Assembly: GCA_018240025.1 (NCBI GenBank)
Contig: JAFEGM010000082.1
Span: 1-64,000, forward strand
Direction: 5' to 3'
Source: Verrucomicrobiota bacterium
GTDB lineage: Bacteria > Verrucomicrobiota > Verrucomicrobiia > Chthoniobacterales > SZAS-18
Length of the DNA stretch: 64,000 nucleotides
A program made the translations under genes and the position numbers. Under the pieces are notes generated by a model. It worked only from the letters and a program-made list of their open reading frames with translations, had not been told where the DNA came from and ran no database searches. Below, piece by piece: positions 34,810 through 43,789 of this stretch. How positions within the stretch are numbered: position 1 is the stretch's first letter; every line of letters begins with the position of its first letter.

Positions 34810-35892
34810 ATGCGTTGGTCTTTTCCCGTCGCCCGGATCTCGGACATCGAGGTGCGCATTCACCTGACGTTCCTCCTGCTCCCGGCTTTCTTCGGTTTTC
34901 AGGCCTGGCAGACGGGCGGGCCGGCGGGGGCGCTGAATGCGGTCGTCTTCGTGCTGCTGATCTTCCTCTGCGTCCTGTTGCACGAATTCGGCCACGCCTA
35001 CGCCGCGCTGGGCTACGGCATCCGCACGCCGGACATCACACTCCTGCCCATCGGCGGGCTGGCACGCCTCGAGCGCATGCCCGAAAAACCCTCGCAGGAG
35101 TTCGTCATCGCCATCGCCGGGCCGCTCGTGAACGTGGCCATCGCCGGCGCGCTGGCGCTGGCCATGGGCGGACTGCCAGCTTTCCGGCCGGACCGGATTT
35201 TCCTGCCGGATCAGCACCTCCTGCTCCAGTTGTTTAAGGTCAACGTCTCGCTCGTTCTCTTCAATCTCATCCCGGCCTTCCCGATGGACGGTGGACGCAT
35301 TCTCCGCTCGGGCCTGGCCAGCTTCCTGCATTACGGCACCGCCACGCGCATCGCGGCGACCATCGGGCAGTACGCCGCCTTCGTGCTCGGCTTCCTCGGC
35401 GCGGTGAAGGAGAGTCCGATGCTCTTTCTCGTGGCCGTCTTCGTCTATCTGGCGGCCGATCAGGAAGCCAATCTCGCCACCCTGAAGGACTTCGCCAGTT
35501 CGCTGCGGCTGCAGGATTCGATGCTGACCGAATTCCGCTCGCTGCGCGTCGGGGCCACGCTCGGCGAGGCGGTCGACTTGGCGGTGCGCACCTCGCAGAA
35601 CGAATTCCCGGTCATCGAATCCGACGGCCGGGTGCGCGGCCTGCTGACCCGCGGTCGACTCCTCCGCGCCGTGAAGGAGGCCGGCCCGCAGGCTGCCGTG
35701 GCCGACCACATGCACGCAGACATCGAACTGGTGCCCTACTTCGCGCCCTTCTCGGTCGCGTTCGATCGCCTCCAGACCAGCCCCTGCCCGGCGGTGGCCA
35801 TCGTCGACCGCTCCGAGCGCCTCGTCGGCCTGCTCACCGCCGACTCCCTGGAAGACCTCATGACCTTGCGGGAAGCGGCGAAGCCTCGCTGA
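34810..35892 (+). CDS. Site-2-type M50 metalloprotease with CBS domains
   Basis: A 360-residue intramembrane zinc protease. The zinc-binding HEFGH lies at residues 58-62 in the second membrane segment, and the third ligand is in [12 protein letters not shown] (~156-167). About six membrane segments are followed by a C-terminal region (~230-360) with two CBS-like repeats ([40 protein letters not shown]). This is the SpoIVFB-like group III architecture in which CBS domains may sense nucleotides. The substrate is unknown; a membrane-bound anti-sigma or signalling protein is typical. The start at 34810 avoids translating the repeat element. Confidence 0.92.
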   Translation: MRWSFPVARISDIEVRIHLTFLLLPAFFGFQAWQTGGPAGALNAVVFVLLIFLCVLLHEFGHAYAALGYGIRTPDITLLPIGGLARLERMPEKPSQEFVIAIAGPLVNVAIAGALALAMGGLPAFRPDRIFLPDQHLLLQLFKVNVSLVLFNLIPAFPMDGGRILRSGLASFLHYGTATRIAATIGQYAAFVLGFLGAVKESPMLFLVAVFVYLAADQEANLATLKDFASSLRLQDSMLTEFRSLRVGATLGEAVDLAVRTSQNEFPVIESDGRVRGLLTRGRLLRAVKEAGPQAAVADHMHADIELVPYFAPFSVAFDRLQTSPCPAVAIVDRSERLVGLLTADSLEDLMTLREAAKPR

Positions 35893-35901
35893 GGCTCGGC
35901 C

Positions 35902-35937
35902 TAGGCGATAGGGCAATAGGCAGTAGGCGATAGGGAC
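35902..35937. repeat. TAGGCGA heptamer array
   Basis: Units TAGGCGA, TAGGGCA, (one extra base), TAGGCAG, TAGGCGA and TAGGGAC lie between the M50 gene and the L,D-transpeptidase gene, 9 bp after the stop codon. It is a third sequence family with the same 7-bp period. Confidence 0.75.
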
Positions 35938-36008
35938 AAGCGAGGGGAACTGCCTGCCCTCCCCCTTGCCCGCTTGAAGCCTGCCCCGAGCATGTCATCG
36001 TGCGCGCG

Positions 36009-36680
36009 ATGAAGCTACTTCTCACTCGTTGCTCCGCGCTCGTGCTGGCCGCGGCGGCCTTAGGGCTGAATGCTTGCACCACCGTCGATTCCGGCGGCGG
36101 CGGCGGTAACTACAATGTCGTGGCCCGCCGGCCGAACAATCCAGCCGCTGTCCGGGTCAAGGTCTCGATCCGCAATCAGGCGGTCTACGTCACGGAGGGC
36201 GACCGCGTCCTCATGGCCGCCGCCACCTGCGTGGGCACGGCCTCTAACCCCACGCCGAAGGGCAATTTCACCGTCACCCGCAAGGAGGCCGGCAAGCGCT
36301 CGTACACCTACGGCTTCTGGGTGAAGGGCGATCAGATCATCGCCGGCACGTCCCGCAAACCGGTTCCGGGGGCCCGCTATGTGGGTTATCCGATGGCCTG
36401 GTGGGTCGAGTTCAAGGCCGCCTACGGCTTCCATGAAGGTTACGTGTGGCCGGTGCCGCGCACCCACGGCTGCCTGCGCCTGCACAAGACGGTGGCGCCC
36501 AAGTTCTTCGCGCTCACCCGCGTCGGCACCCCGGTCAGCATTCAGGACAGCCAGCCGGAAGATGCGACCGTCGGCCGCGGTCTGCAGCGCCCGACCGACT
36601 ACAACGACCCCGATCCTCCGGGCTCGTTCCTGATCTCGGCCCGCGCCTTCCAGCCGCCCGCCGGCGAACTGCTCCAGTAA
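36009..36680 (+). CDS. L,D-transpeptidase (YkuD fold) lipoprotein
   Basis: A 223-residue protein with a lipoprotein signal (LGLNAC, Cys23) and a YkuD catalytic domain (~48-180). The active-site motif is RTHGCLRLHK with His153, Gly154 and nucleophile Cys155. The upstream substrate-side features are NPTPKGNFTV and GFHEGY. Such enzymes make 3-3 peptidoglycan cross-links or attach lipoproteins to peptidoglycan in the periplasm. The start at ATG 36009 is preferred over GTG 36000. It ends at an intrinsic terminator 17 bp downstream. Confidence 0.9.
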   Translation: MKLLLTRCSALVLAAAALGLNACTTVDSGGGGGNYNVVARRPNNPAAVRVKVSIRNQAVYVTEGDRVLMAAATCVGTASNPTPKGNFTVTRKEAGKRSYTYGFWVKGDQIIAGTSRKPVPGARYVGYPMAWWVEFKAAYGFHEGYVWPVPRTHGCLRLHKTVAPKFFALTRVGTPVSIQDSQPEDATVGRGLQRPTDYNDPDPPGSFLISARAFQPPAGELLQ

Positions 36681-36697
36681 GCGAGCCTTCCATTCCG

Positions 36698-36728
36698 AGC
36701 CGTCGGACGCGAGTCCGGCGGCTTTTTC
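36698..36728 (+). terminator. Rho-independent terminator after the L,D-transpeptidase gene
   Basis: Stem AGCCGTCGGAC / GTCCGGCGGCT (one G-T wobble) with a GCGA loop, followed by TTTTT. It lies 17 bp after the stop codon and faces the convergent gene ending at 36763. Confidence 0.9.
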
Positions 36729-36762
36729 GTTTTCCGCGACGAGCGCAGGCTCGTCCGGACCG

Positions 36763-37239
36763 CTACGGAAGCCGCCGCAACGACGCCTTGGCCTCGAACC
36801 AGGCGGCCTCCTGGCGCAGCTCGACCTCCTGGGGCCCGGTCCGGCGGACCTTCTGCTCGATGGTTCCGCCCAGCCACGGCAGGCGATAATACGCTGATTC
36901 CCCGTCTCCTCGGACACGACCGGTGCCGCCGGGGAAGGTACGCACCCGCCAGAAATCCGGCGCCAGCCGCTGGGTCATTTCCACGACCAGTTGGCGACCG
37001 TCGGCCTGGAGGTGGAACAGCTCCACCCCGTGCAGGGCCGGCAGTCCCAGCACGCGCACCGAGGTCGTGTGGCGGACCAGATCCGGCCCCGCCCAGGCGA
37101 CGCTCGTGTGCATTGTGCCGCCCTTGAAGCGATGCATCATTCGCAACCGCAGCCGGTCGAGCGGCGCGCGCACATGCACCTTCAGCGCGGTCGGATTGGT
37201 GACCGCGAAGCGATACCGGCCCGCCCAACGGCCGCGCAT
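36763..37239 (-). CDS. Conserved hypothetical protein, start uncertain
   Basis: A frame of at least 158 residues from ATG 37239; an in-frame GTG at 37257 and longer starts up to ATG 37419 are possible. It reads as a beta-rich single domain (GRYRFAVTNPTALKVHVRAP; GIEQ-type turns such as WLGGTIEQKVRR) reminiscent of small periplasmic lipid- or carbohydrate-binding beta-barrels, but I cannot assign a family. No signal peptide is evident with the chosen start. It is convergent with the L,D-transpeptidase gene and divergent from nusA. Confidence 0.55.
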   Translation of the reverse strand: MRGRWAGRYRFAVTNPTALKVHVRAPLDRLRLRMMHRFKGGTMHTSVAWAGPDLVRHTTSVRVLGLPALHGVELFHLQADGRQLVVEMTQRLAPDFWRVRTFPGGTGRVRGDGESAYYRLPWLGGTIEQKVRRTGPQEVELRQEAAWFEAKASLRRLP

Positions 37240-37588
37240 CGACTCATAGTAGCGCACCGATTCCGCCCCCGGCGCGAGCGCTGCCGGGGTTTCAGGCCGG
37301 GGAATGAACGTGGTCGAAGGCAAGCGGAGAATAACGGTTAGGCGGAATATCCAGTTTTGGCCACTATTTTGCGCGCGGCTGGCTTCCGCCGGTAGGACTC
37401 GTTCCCCCTGTTTGTGCATGGCTGCCGCGCCGGCGGCGGGACAGCGCCGCGCACTTGCGCGGAGTGGGAGAATTTGCCCACAGCTCGGACCCAAGGGCCC
37501 GACCCACCTCCGGCTGGAGTCATGGCGGCGATCGTCTCCGCCCGTCCTGCCGTTGGCGTTTGGACGCACGACACCACCGTCTCCAATT

Positions 37589-37617
37589 TGACGCCGCTTC
37601 TGGAGCGGCTTATTCTG
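37589..37617 (+). promoter_or_regulatory. Predicted sigma-70 promoter of the nusA operon
   Basis: TTGACG (37589-37594), a 17-bp spacer and TATTCT (37612-37617) lie 78 bp before the nusA ATG, in an otherwise GC-rich region. The remainder of the 37240-37588 gap shows a short AT-rich patch near 37335-37370 but no gene; in particular rimP, the usual first gene of this operon, is absent here. Confidence 0.6.
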
Positions 37618-37695
37618 GCGGCCCGACTGATCCCGACTCAGTGCCGGCCGCGAACCCTCGCGGCGCTGCGTCAATGGGCTCAGTCTTTATTTTCT

Positions 37696-38958
37696 ATGAA
37701 CAGCGAACTGATTGCCGCCTTCGATTACTACGAGCGCGAAAAGGGCATCAAACGCGAGGTCCTCGCGGAAGCTGTCGTCAGCGCCCTGCGGACGGCCTAC
37801 ATCAAGCGCTTCGGGGAACCGAACGAGCTGCGCATCGAGCTGGCGCCGCGCACGGGTGACATTCGCGTCTTCGTGACCTGCAAGGTGGTGGAGCGCGTGT
37901 TGAACGACAATCTCGAGGTCGGTCTCGGCAAGGCCCGCCAGTTCAAGCCCAGCGCGCAGTTGGGCGAAATGGTCGAGGTGGAGATTCCCGCCACGAGCTT
38001 CGGCCGCATCGCCGCCCAGACGGCCCGCCAGGCCATCAGCCAGCGCGTGCGCATGGCGGAGAAGGAGATGCTCTTCGAGGAGTTCAAGGACCGCGCCGGC
38101 GAAATCGTGACCGGCACGGTGCGCCGCTTCGAGCGCAGCGATGTCATCGTCGACCTCGGCAAGTTCGAGGCCGTCATGCCGCATTCCGAACGCGTCTCGA
38201 CGGAGGATTACAATGTCGGCGACCGGCTCCGCGCCTACGTCCTGGCGGTCGAGAACGGCGCCGGTGGTCCCAAGATCATCCTCTCGCGCAAGCACCAGAA
38301 TTTCGTCCGCCGCCTCTTCGAGACGGAAGTGGCCGAGATCGCCGACCGCACGGTCGAGATCCGCGCCCTGGCCCGCGAGGCCGGCTACCGCACGAAGGTC
38401 GCGGTCCATTCCGCCAACGACAAGGTCGACCCGGTCGGTGCCTGCGTCGGCGTGAAGGGCAACCGCGTGAAGAACATCGTCCGCGAGCTCAACAACGAGA
38501 AGGTCGACATCATCAAGTGGCACTCCGAGCCGCGCGAAATGGTGCTGGAGGCCATCAAGCCGGCCAAGGTGAAGAACATCGTCCTCGTGCCCGAGAAGAA
38601 GACGGTCATCGTCAAGGTCGACGAGGACCAACTCTCGCTCGCCATCGGCAAGCGCGGCCAGAACGCCCGCCTGACGGCCAAGCTGACGGGCTGGGAGATC
38701 AGCATCGAGAAGGACGAATCCGTCGCCCAGCAATTCGGCAAGAAGGTCCACGCCGCCGCCGCCGGCCTGGTCGACGCGCTCGGGGTCACCGAGGCCGAGG
38801 CCGATGCGCTGGTCAATGCCGGCATGGGCGATCTCGAAACCCTTTCCTCCGTGGATGCCGACGACATCACCGGCTCCACTTCCATCGACGCGGAACGCGC
38901 CGCCTACATCGTCGAGCGCGTCCGAGCCCGCCAGTCTTCCACGTCGGTCGCGGGCTGA
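37696..38958 (+). CDS. nusA: Transcription termination/antitermination factor NusA
   Basis: A 420-residue NusA. An N-terminal RNA polymerase-binding domain (~1-125; SELIAAFDYYEREKGIKREV) is followed by S1 (~130-200; GEIVTGTVRRFERSDVIVDL), KH1 (~230-275; GACVGVKGNRVKNIVREL) and KH2 (~300-345; LSLAIGKRGQNARLTAKLTG), then one C-terminal acidic helix-hairpin repeat (ALGVTEAEADALVNAGMGDL). The ATG at 37696 gives the standard N-terminus. It is the first gene of nusA-infB-rbfA-nrnA-truB and follows a good promoter. Confidence 0.96.
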   Translation: MNSELIAAFDYYEREKGIKREVLAEAVVSALRTAYIKRFGEPNELRIELAPRTGDIRVFVTCKVVERVLNDNLEVGLGKARQFKPSAQLGEMVEVEIPATSFGRIAAQTARQAISQRVRMAEKEMLFEEFKDRAGEIVTGTVRRFERSDVIVDLGKFEAVMPHSERVSTEDYNVGDRLRAYVLAVENGAGGPKIILSRKHQNFVRRLFETEVAEIADRTVEIRALAREAGYRTKVAVHSANDKVDPVGACVGVKGNRVKNIVRELNNEKVDIIKWHSEPREMVLEAIKPAKVKNIVLVPEKKTVIVKVDEDQLSLAIGKRGQNARLTAKLTGWEISIEKDESVAQQFGKKVHAAAAGLVDALGVTEAEADALVNAGMGDLETLSSVDADDITGSTSIDAERAAYIVERVRARQSSTSVAG

Positions 38959-38993
38959 TGCCCGTCTGACCGCCAGCCCATTTGCTCTCGCCC

Positions 38994-41276
38994 ATGCCCA
39001 GCCCTTCCTCCGGATCCAAGTCCCCGACTCCGCGCAAGCGCACCACGCCTGCCTCCACCAAAAAGGAGGGTACGGCTGCCAGTGCGCCCGCGCCCGAGGC
39101 GAAGCCGGTGGAGCCGCCCAAGCCGGTCGAGACGCTGTCCCTCATCGACGACGAGCCGAAGAAGCCGCGCGTCCCGAGCACGAAGCCCAAGACTTCGATG
39201 TTCCCGCCGATCTCCAAGATCAAGGCGGCCGCGCAGTCCAAGGCCAAGCCCGCCCCCGAGCCGACGCCGGCCCCCGCGGCCCTGCCGCCTCCGCCGCCCA
39301 AGCCGGTGGTGCTCGATCTGATCGGCGGCAAACCGGAAAGGAAACCTGCCCCGGCTCCCGCCCCCGCGCCCGAACCGGCCGCCCCGGAGCCCGCTCCGAG
39401 CGCCGAGAGCGGAGCCAGCACGCCGCCACCGCCGGCCGCGCCCGTTGCGGCTGCAGCCCCCGAAGGCGAACCCGACGGCGGTGAGCCGGCGGCCGACAAG
39501 ATCGTCCACATCAAGCCGCCCATCGTGGTGAAGGCCCTCGGCGAGGCCATGGGGCTGAAGGCGTTCCAGGTCATCAAGGACCTGATGTCGATGGGCATTT
39601 TCGCCAACCAGAACCAGACGGTGGAGCCCGACGTGGCCGCCAAGGTCTGTACCCTGCACGGCTACACGTTCGAGGTCGAGAAGCGCGAAAAGGGCGCGGG
39701 CGTGCACAAGCCGGAGCCCAAGGTGCTCGAGCCCGTCGCGCCGGTGCCAGTCGTGGTGACCGACGAATCCGAGGTCCGCGCGCCGATCGTGACCTTCATG
39801 GGCCACGTCGATCACGGCAAGACCTCCCTCATGGACGCCATTCGCAAGACGCGCGTGGCGGCGGGCGAAGCCGGCGGCATCACCCAGCACATCGGCGCCT
39901 ATCGCGTCGAGGCCAACGGCCGGCCCATCACTTTCCTCGACACCCCGGGCCACGCGGCGTTTACCGCCATGCGCGCCCGCGGCGCCAAGGTCACGGACAT
40001 CGTGGTCCTGGTCGTGGCGGCCGATGACGGCATGATGCCGCAGACCATCGAGGCCATGAACCATGCCAAGGCGGCCGGCGTGAAGATCGTCGTCGCCCTC
40101 AACAAGATCGATCTCGCCTCGGCCAATCCCGACCGCGTGAAGGCGCAGCTGCAGCAGCACGACCTCGCGCCGGTGGATTGGGGTGGAAACACGGAAGTCT
40201 GTCCGGTTTCCGCCACCAAGGGCCTGGGCATCGACCATCTGCTCGAAGTCATCACGCTCGAAGCCGAGCTCATGGAACTGAAGGCCAACCCGAAGGAGCC
40301 GCCGCGCGGCACCGTCGTGGAAGCGCAGGTCGAGGCCGGCCGCGGACCCACCGCCACGGTCATCGTCCAGCGCGGAACGCTCAAGGCCGGGCACGCGTTC
40401 ATCTGCGGCCGCTTCTGGGGCAAGGTGAAGGCCATGCTCGACGACCGGAACAAGCCGGTCAAAGAAGCCGGTCCGTCCGTGCCGGTGAAGATCGTCGGCT
40501 TCTCGGGTCTGCCCAATGCGGGCGACGAGCTGGTCTTCTTCGCCAACGAGCGCGACGCCCGCGAACTGAGCGAGCAGCGCCTCGAGGACATCCGCACCAA
40601 GAAGCTGGCGCCGCCGCAGCGCGCCAGCCTCGAAAGTCTCATGTCGCTCATGCAGGGCGACGGCAAGAAGGTCCTCAAGCTCGTCCTCAAGTGCGACGTG
40701 CAGGGCTCGCAGGAGGCGCTCGTCGCCTCGCTCAACGAGATCAAGAGCAAGAAGGTCGAGTTGGAATTCGTGCACACGGGAGTCGGCCCGATCACCGAGA
40801 GCGACGTCCTCCTCGCCAGCGCTTCGCAGGCGGTCATCATCGGCTTCAACACCAAGCTCGAGAGCGTGGCCGTCTCCACGGCCAAGCGCGAAGGCGTGCA
40901 GGTGAAGCTCTACTCCATCATCTACGAGCTCATCGACCAGGTGAAGGACGCCATGGCCGGTCTGCTCGACCCGGAAACGCGCGAGTCCATCATCGGTCAC
41001 GCCGAGGTGCGCCAGGTCTTCGACCTCACCAAGGGCCGCGTCGCCGGCTGCTACGTGACCGACGGTCGCATCATGCGCAGCGGGCGCGCCCGCGTCCTGC
41101 GCCGCCGCCAGGCGGTCTACGACGGCGGCCTGGCCACGCTCCGCCGCTTCCAGGACGACGTGAAGGAAGTGCGCGCCAACTTCGAATGCGGCATCAAGCT
41201 CGGCGATTACGACGATTACGAAGTCGGCGACATCATCGAGTGCTACACGCTGGAGAAGGTCGCTCAGAAATTGTAA
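38994..41276 (+). CDS. infB: Translation initiation factor IF-2
   Basis: A 760-residue GTPase that positions initiator tRNA. The N-terminal ~165 residues are low-complexity Pro/Ala/Lys-rich, as is common. The IF2-N module (IVVKALGEAMGLKAFQVIKD) comes next, then the G domain with G1 GHVDHGKTS, G2 GGITQHIG, G3 DTPGH, G4 NKID, and domains II-IV, ending DYDDYEVGDIIECYTLEKV. ATG 38994 is preferred to TTG 38982. Gap to nusA is 35 bp. Confidence 0.96.
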   Translation: MPSPSSGSKSPTPRKRTTPASTKKEGTAASAPAPEAKPVEPPKPVETLSLIDDEPKKPRVPSTKPKTSMFPPISKIKAAAQSKAKPAPEPTPAPAALPPPPPKPVVLDLIGGKPERKPAPAPAPAPEPAAPEPAPSAESGASTPPPPAAPVAAAAPEGEPDGGEPAADKIVHIKPPIVVKALGEAMGLKAFQVIKDLMSMGIFANQNQTVEPDVAAKVCTLHGYTFEVEKREKGAGVHKPEPKVLEPVAPVPVVVTDESEVRAPIVTFMGHVDHGKTSLMDAIRKTRVAAGEAGGITQHIGAYRVEANGRPITFLDTPGHAAFTAMRARGAKVTDIVVLVVAADDGMMPQTIEAMNHAKAAGVKIVVALNKIDLASANPDRVKAQLQQHDLAPVDWGGNTEVCPVSATKGLGIDHLLEVITLEAELMELKANPKEPPRGTVVEAQVEAGRGPTATVIVQRGTLKAGHAFICGRFWGKVKAMLDDRNKPVKEAGPSVPVKIVGFSGLPNAGDELVFFANERDARELSEQRLEDIRTKKLAPPQRASLESLMSLMQGDGKKVLKLVLKCDVQGSQEALVASLNEIKSKKVELEFVHTGVGPITESDVLLASASQAVIIGFNTKLESVAVSTAKREGVQVKLYSIIYELIDQVKDAMAGLLDPETRESIIGHAEVRQVFDLTKGRVAGCYVTDGRIMRSGRARVLRRRQAVYDGGLATLRRFQDDVKEVRANFECGIKLGDYDDYEVGDIIECYTLEKVAQKL

Positions 41277-41307
41277 CCTTAGTGCTGGCCGACGCGCCGC
41301 GCGGAAA

Positions 41308-41335
41308 GCTCGAAACTCGAAGTTCGAAACTCGAA
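41308..41335. repeat. Four heptamers of the TTCGAA family between infB and rbfA
   Basis: GCTCGAA, ACTCGAA, GTTCGAA and ACTCGAA occur consecutively at exact 7-bp spacing. They are the same unit types as in the left arm of the 34542-34760 element. They lie inside an otherwise tight operon (103-bp gap). Confidence 0.85.
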
Positions 41336-41379
41336 GTCGGTAGCGGGAATCCGGTGCGCGAAAGGCCGGCGTTCCCGCC

Positions 41380-41754
41380 ATGAAGAATCGCCCCCTCCGT
41401 GTCCAGGAGCTGATCCGCAGCGAACTCGGGCAGCTCATCCTGCGCGAGCTGCGCTTCACCGCGAAGCTGGTCAGCATCCACAGCGTCAGCGTCACGCCCG
41501 ATCTGCGGCACGCGCATATTTACATGAGCGTGATCGGCACGCCGGCCGAACAGCAGGAGGCGCTGACCAAGCTGCAGGATAACCGCAGCATGCTGCAGAG
41601 CGGCCTGGCCAAGCGGGTCATCCTCAAATACACCCCGCAGCTCGCCTTCCATCTGACCAACTCGATCGAGCGCGGCGTCCGTGTGGTCGAACTGCTCGAC
41701 GACCTGCACATTCCCCCGGCCGAGGACGAGCGCCCGGAATACGAGGTCCGCTGA
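41380..41754 (+). CDS. rbfA: Ribosome-binding factor A
   Basis: A 124-residue KH-fold protein needed for 30S maturation and 16S rRNA 5' processing. Family features: N-terminal RVQELIRSELGQLILREL, SVSVTPDLRHAHIYMSVIG, and the KH-type C-terminal RVILKYTPQLAFHLTNSIER followed by LLDDLHIPPAEDE. Length is normal. Its place after infB is the canonical order. Confidence 0.94.
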   Translation: MKNRPLRVQELIRSELGQLILRELRFTAKLVSIHSVSVTPDLRHAHIYMSVIGTPAEQQEALTKLQDNRSMLQSGLAKRVILKYTPQLAFHLTNSIERGVRVVELLDDLHIPPAEDERPEYEVR

Positions 41755-41774
41755 CCGACCGACCGCCGCCTGCC

Positions 41775-42767
41775 ATGAACGCGCCCTTCGACGAGATCGC
41801 CTCCGCCTTCCGCAAGTACGAGTCGTTCTGCGTGATGAGCCATCACCGGCCCGACGGCGACGCCTACGGGTCGCAGCTGGCGGTCGCGCTCTGCCTGCGC
41901 GAGCTGGGCAAGGAGGTCGTCGTGTGGAACGAGGACGGCTTGCTGCCGAAGTTCGCCTTCCTGCCGCATTCGGAGCTCATCCACGCCCCGGCCGAGGAAA
42001 GCGAGCGCCGCTCGTTCGACTGCCTCGTCGCGGTCGACTGCTCCACCTTCCTGCGGCTCGGCCGGCCGCTGCGCAAGCTGGGCGAGGTCAAGCGCACGCT
42101 CAATCTCGACCACCACCACACCAACGAGCGCTACGGCAACGTGGTCCACATCGCCGACGCACCGGCCACGGGCGAGCTGCTCTACGAGCTCTTCGCCGCG
42201 ACCGATCTCCCCTTCACGCGGGCCATGGCGGAATGCCTCTTCGTGGCCATCAGCACCGACACCGGCTCGTTCCAGTACCGCGGCACCAGCGCCCGGACCT
42301 ACGAGATCGCGGCCGACCTCGTGCGCCGCGGAGCCGATGTCGCGCGGCTCTCGCAGGCCTGCTACGACACCCAGCCGCTGCGCCGCACGCAGTTGCTGCG
42401 CGAGGTGCTAAATGACCTCCAGCTCAGCGCCGGCGACCGCGTGGCCACCTCGGCCGTCTCGCTCGCCCAGGCCGCCGCGCTCGGGCTGCAGCCGGGCGAC
42501 ACGGAGGACATCATCAATCACCTGCGCGCCATCGACACGGTGCAGGTGGCGGCCTTCTTCGAGGAAATGCGCGTCGTTTCCTCCGGCCAGCCGGCCGTGC
42601 GCACCAGCCTGCGCTCGAAGAGCGAAGCCTACGACGTCAGCGCCATCTGCGCGCAGTTCGGCGGCGGCGGTCATCGGCTCGCGGCCGGCGCCCGCATCGG
42701 CGGCACGCTCGCCGAGGTGCGTGAGCGCGTGACCGCGGCCATCCACGCGGCCCTCGGCGCGGCCTAA
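41775..42767 (+). CDS. nrnA: DHH/DHHA1 phosphoesterase (NrnA-like oligoribonuclease/pAp phosphatase)
   Basis: A 330-residue enzyme degrading short RNA oligonucleotides and, in known relatives, 3'-phosphoadenosine 5'-phosphate. DHH motifs: SHHRPDGDAYGS (~22-33), VAVDCSTFLRLG, and LDHHHTN with the catalytic metal ligands. The C-terminal DHHA1 domain holds the substrate loop GGGGHRLAAGA. The rbfA-nrnA-truB order is widely conserved. Gaps to its neighbours are 20 and 34 bp. Confidence 0.93.
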   Translation: MNAPFDEIASAFRKYESFCVMSHHRPDGDAYGSQLAVALCLRELGKEVVVWNEDGLLPKFAFLPHSELIHAPAEESERRSFDCLVAVDCSTFLRLGRPLRKLGEVKRTLNLDHHHTNERYGNVVHIADAPATGELLYELFAATDLPFTRAMAECLFVAISTDTGSFQYRGTSARTYEIAADLVRRGADVARLSQACYDTQPLRRTQLLREVLNDLQLSAGDRVATSAVSLAQAAALGLQPGDTEDIINHLRAIDTVQVAAFFEEMRVVSSGQPAVRTSLRSKSEAYDVSAICAQFGGGGHRLAAGARIGGTLAEVRERVTAAIHAALGAA

Positions 42768-42801
42768 GCCGGCGCCGCCTCTTCCCCCTTTCTTTGCATC
42801 C

Positions 42802-43542
42802 ATGACCCGATCCCACTTTCACGGCGGCGCCGAGCCCGATGGCGTCCTTCTCGTCGACAAAGCTCCCGGCATGACCTCGCACGACGTGGTCGCCATCACC
42901 CGCCGCGCACTCAACACGAAGAAGGTCGGCCACTGCGGCACGCTCGATCCGCTCGCCACCGGCCTGCTCATCGTCGTGCTCGGCCGCGGCACCAAGATTC
43001 AGGATCTGCTCATGGCCGAGGACAAGGAGTACGTCGGCACCATGCTGCTGGGCGTGACCACCGACAGCCAGGACGCCGACGGCCAGCCGGTCGAGACGAA
43101 GCCGGTGCCGGAGGGACTCGACCGCCCGCAGCTCGACGCCGCGTTCGAGAAATTCCACGGCGATCTCTACCAGCTGCCGCCCATGGTCAGCGCGATCAAG
43201 AAGGACGGCGTGCCGCTCTACAAGCTGGCGCGCAAGGGCCAGACGGTGGAGCGCGAGCCGCGCCTCGTGCACGTCTATGCGCACGAGATTCAGGCCATGC
43301 GCCTGCCGGAGGTCGATTTCCGCGTGGTCTGCAGCAAGGGCTTCTACGTCCGCACGTATGCCCACGACATCGGCGCCACCCTCGGCTGCGGCGCGCATTT
43401 GAAGAGCCTGCGCCGCACCCGCTCCGGCCGCTTCACGCTCGAACGTGCCGTCACAGTGGACGAATTGAAGAACGCCCCGCGCGAGCAACTGCTGCAGAAG
43501 ATCATCAGCCTGCCCGAGGTCTCCCGCCTGCGGGGAGCGTAA
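42802..43542 (+). CDS. truB: tRNA pseudouridine-55 synthase TruB
   Basis: A 246-residue enzyme that converts U55 of tRNA to pseudouridine. Motif I is GVLLVDKAPGMTSHDVV, motif II GHCGTLDPLATGLL holds the catalytic Asp49, and the RNA-binding motif is YQLPPMVSAIKKDGVPLYKLAR. The C-terminal region is the short form without a full PUA domain. It is the last gene of the translation operon; a repeat element starts 6 bp after its stop. Confidence 0.95.
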   Translation: MTRSHFHGGAEPDGVLLVDKAPGMTSHDVVAITRRALNTKKVGHCGTLDPLATGLLIVVLGRGTKIQDLLMAEDKEYVGTMLLGVTTDSQDADGQPVETKPVPEGLDRPQLDAAFEKFHGDLYQLPPMVSAIKKDGVPLYKLARKGQTVEREPRLVHVYAHEIQAMRLPEVDFRVVCSKGFYVRTYAHDIGATLGCGAHLKSLRRTRSGRFTLERAVTVDELKNAPREQLLQKIISLPEVSRLRGA

Positions 43543-43547
43543 GGCAA

Positions 43548-43787
43548 GGAAGAAGGCGCGAGGAAGAAGGAAGAAGGGGAGTTTGGCCGGCGGCTTGGGG
43601 GATTCGAGGAGGAGGACGAGGACGAGGACGAGGACGATTCCGCGACTTGGTCCTCGTGCTCGTTTCGGCGCCCTTCGCGGTCGCCTCTGGGCGGCTCAGG
43701 TTGCGCTTGGAGGCGGGCGGACGAAGTTTCTCCCAAACGAGGCGCCGGCGCTTTCATCCTTCTTCCTTCATCCTTCTTCCTTCCCCC
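43548..43787. repeat. Inverted heptamer element filling the truB-cyclase gap
   Basis: Left arm GGAAGAA, GGCGCGA, GGAAGAA, GGAAGAA (43548-43575) is complementary to right arm TTCATCC, TTCTTCC, TTCATCC, TTCTTCC, TTCCCCC (43753-43787). Inside is a second inverted set: a GAGGAC hexamer run (about 43609-43636) against TCCTCGTGCTCGT (43651-43663). The element starts 6 bp after the truB stop and ends 3 bp before the next ATG. Confidence 0.8.
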
Positions 43788-43789
43788 CG

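Noticed and set aside
38904-41495. 863-residue minus-strand frame opposite infB
   Set aside because: Antisense to a complete IF-2; it is His/Asp/Leu-rich shadow sequence typical of high-GC genomes. The same applies to long frames opposite the prolyl oligopeptidase, hrpB and nusA.
43583-43789. 69-residue N-terminal extension of the glutaminyl cyclase
   Set aside because: It translates an inverted-repeat element (Arg/Thr runs) and would bury the signal sequence.
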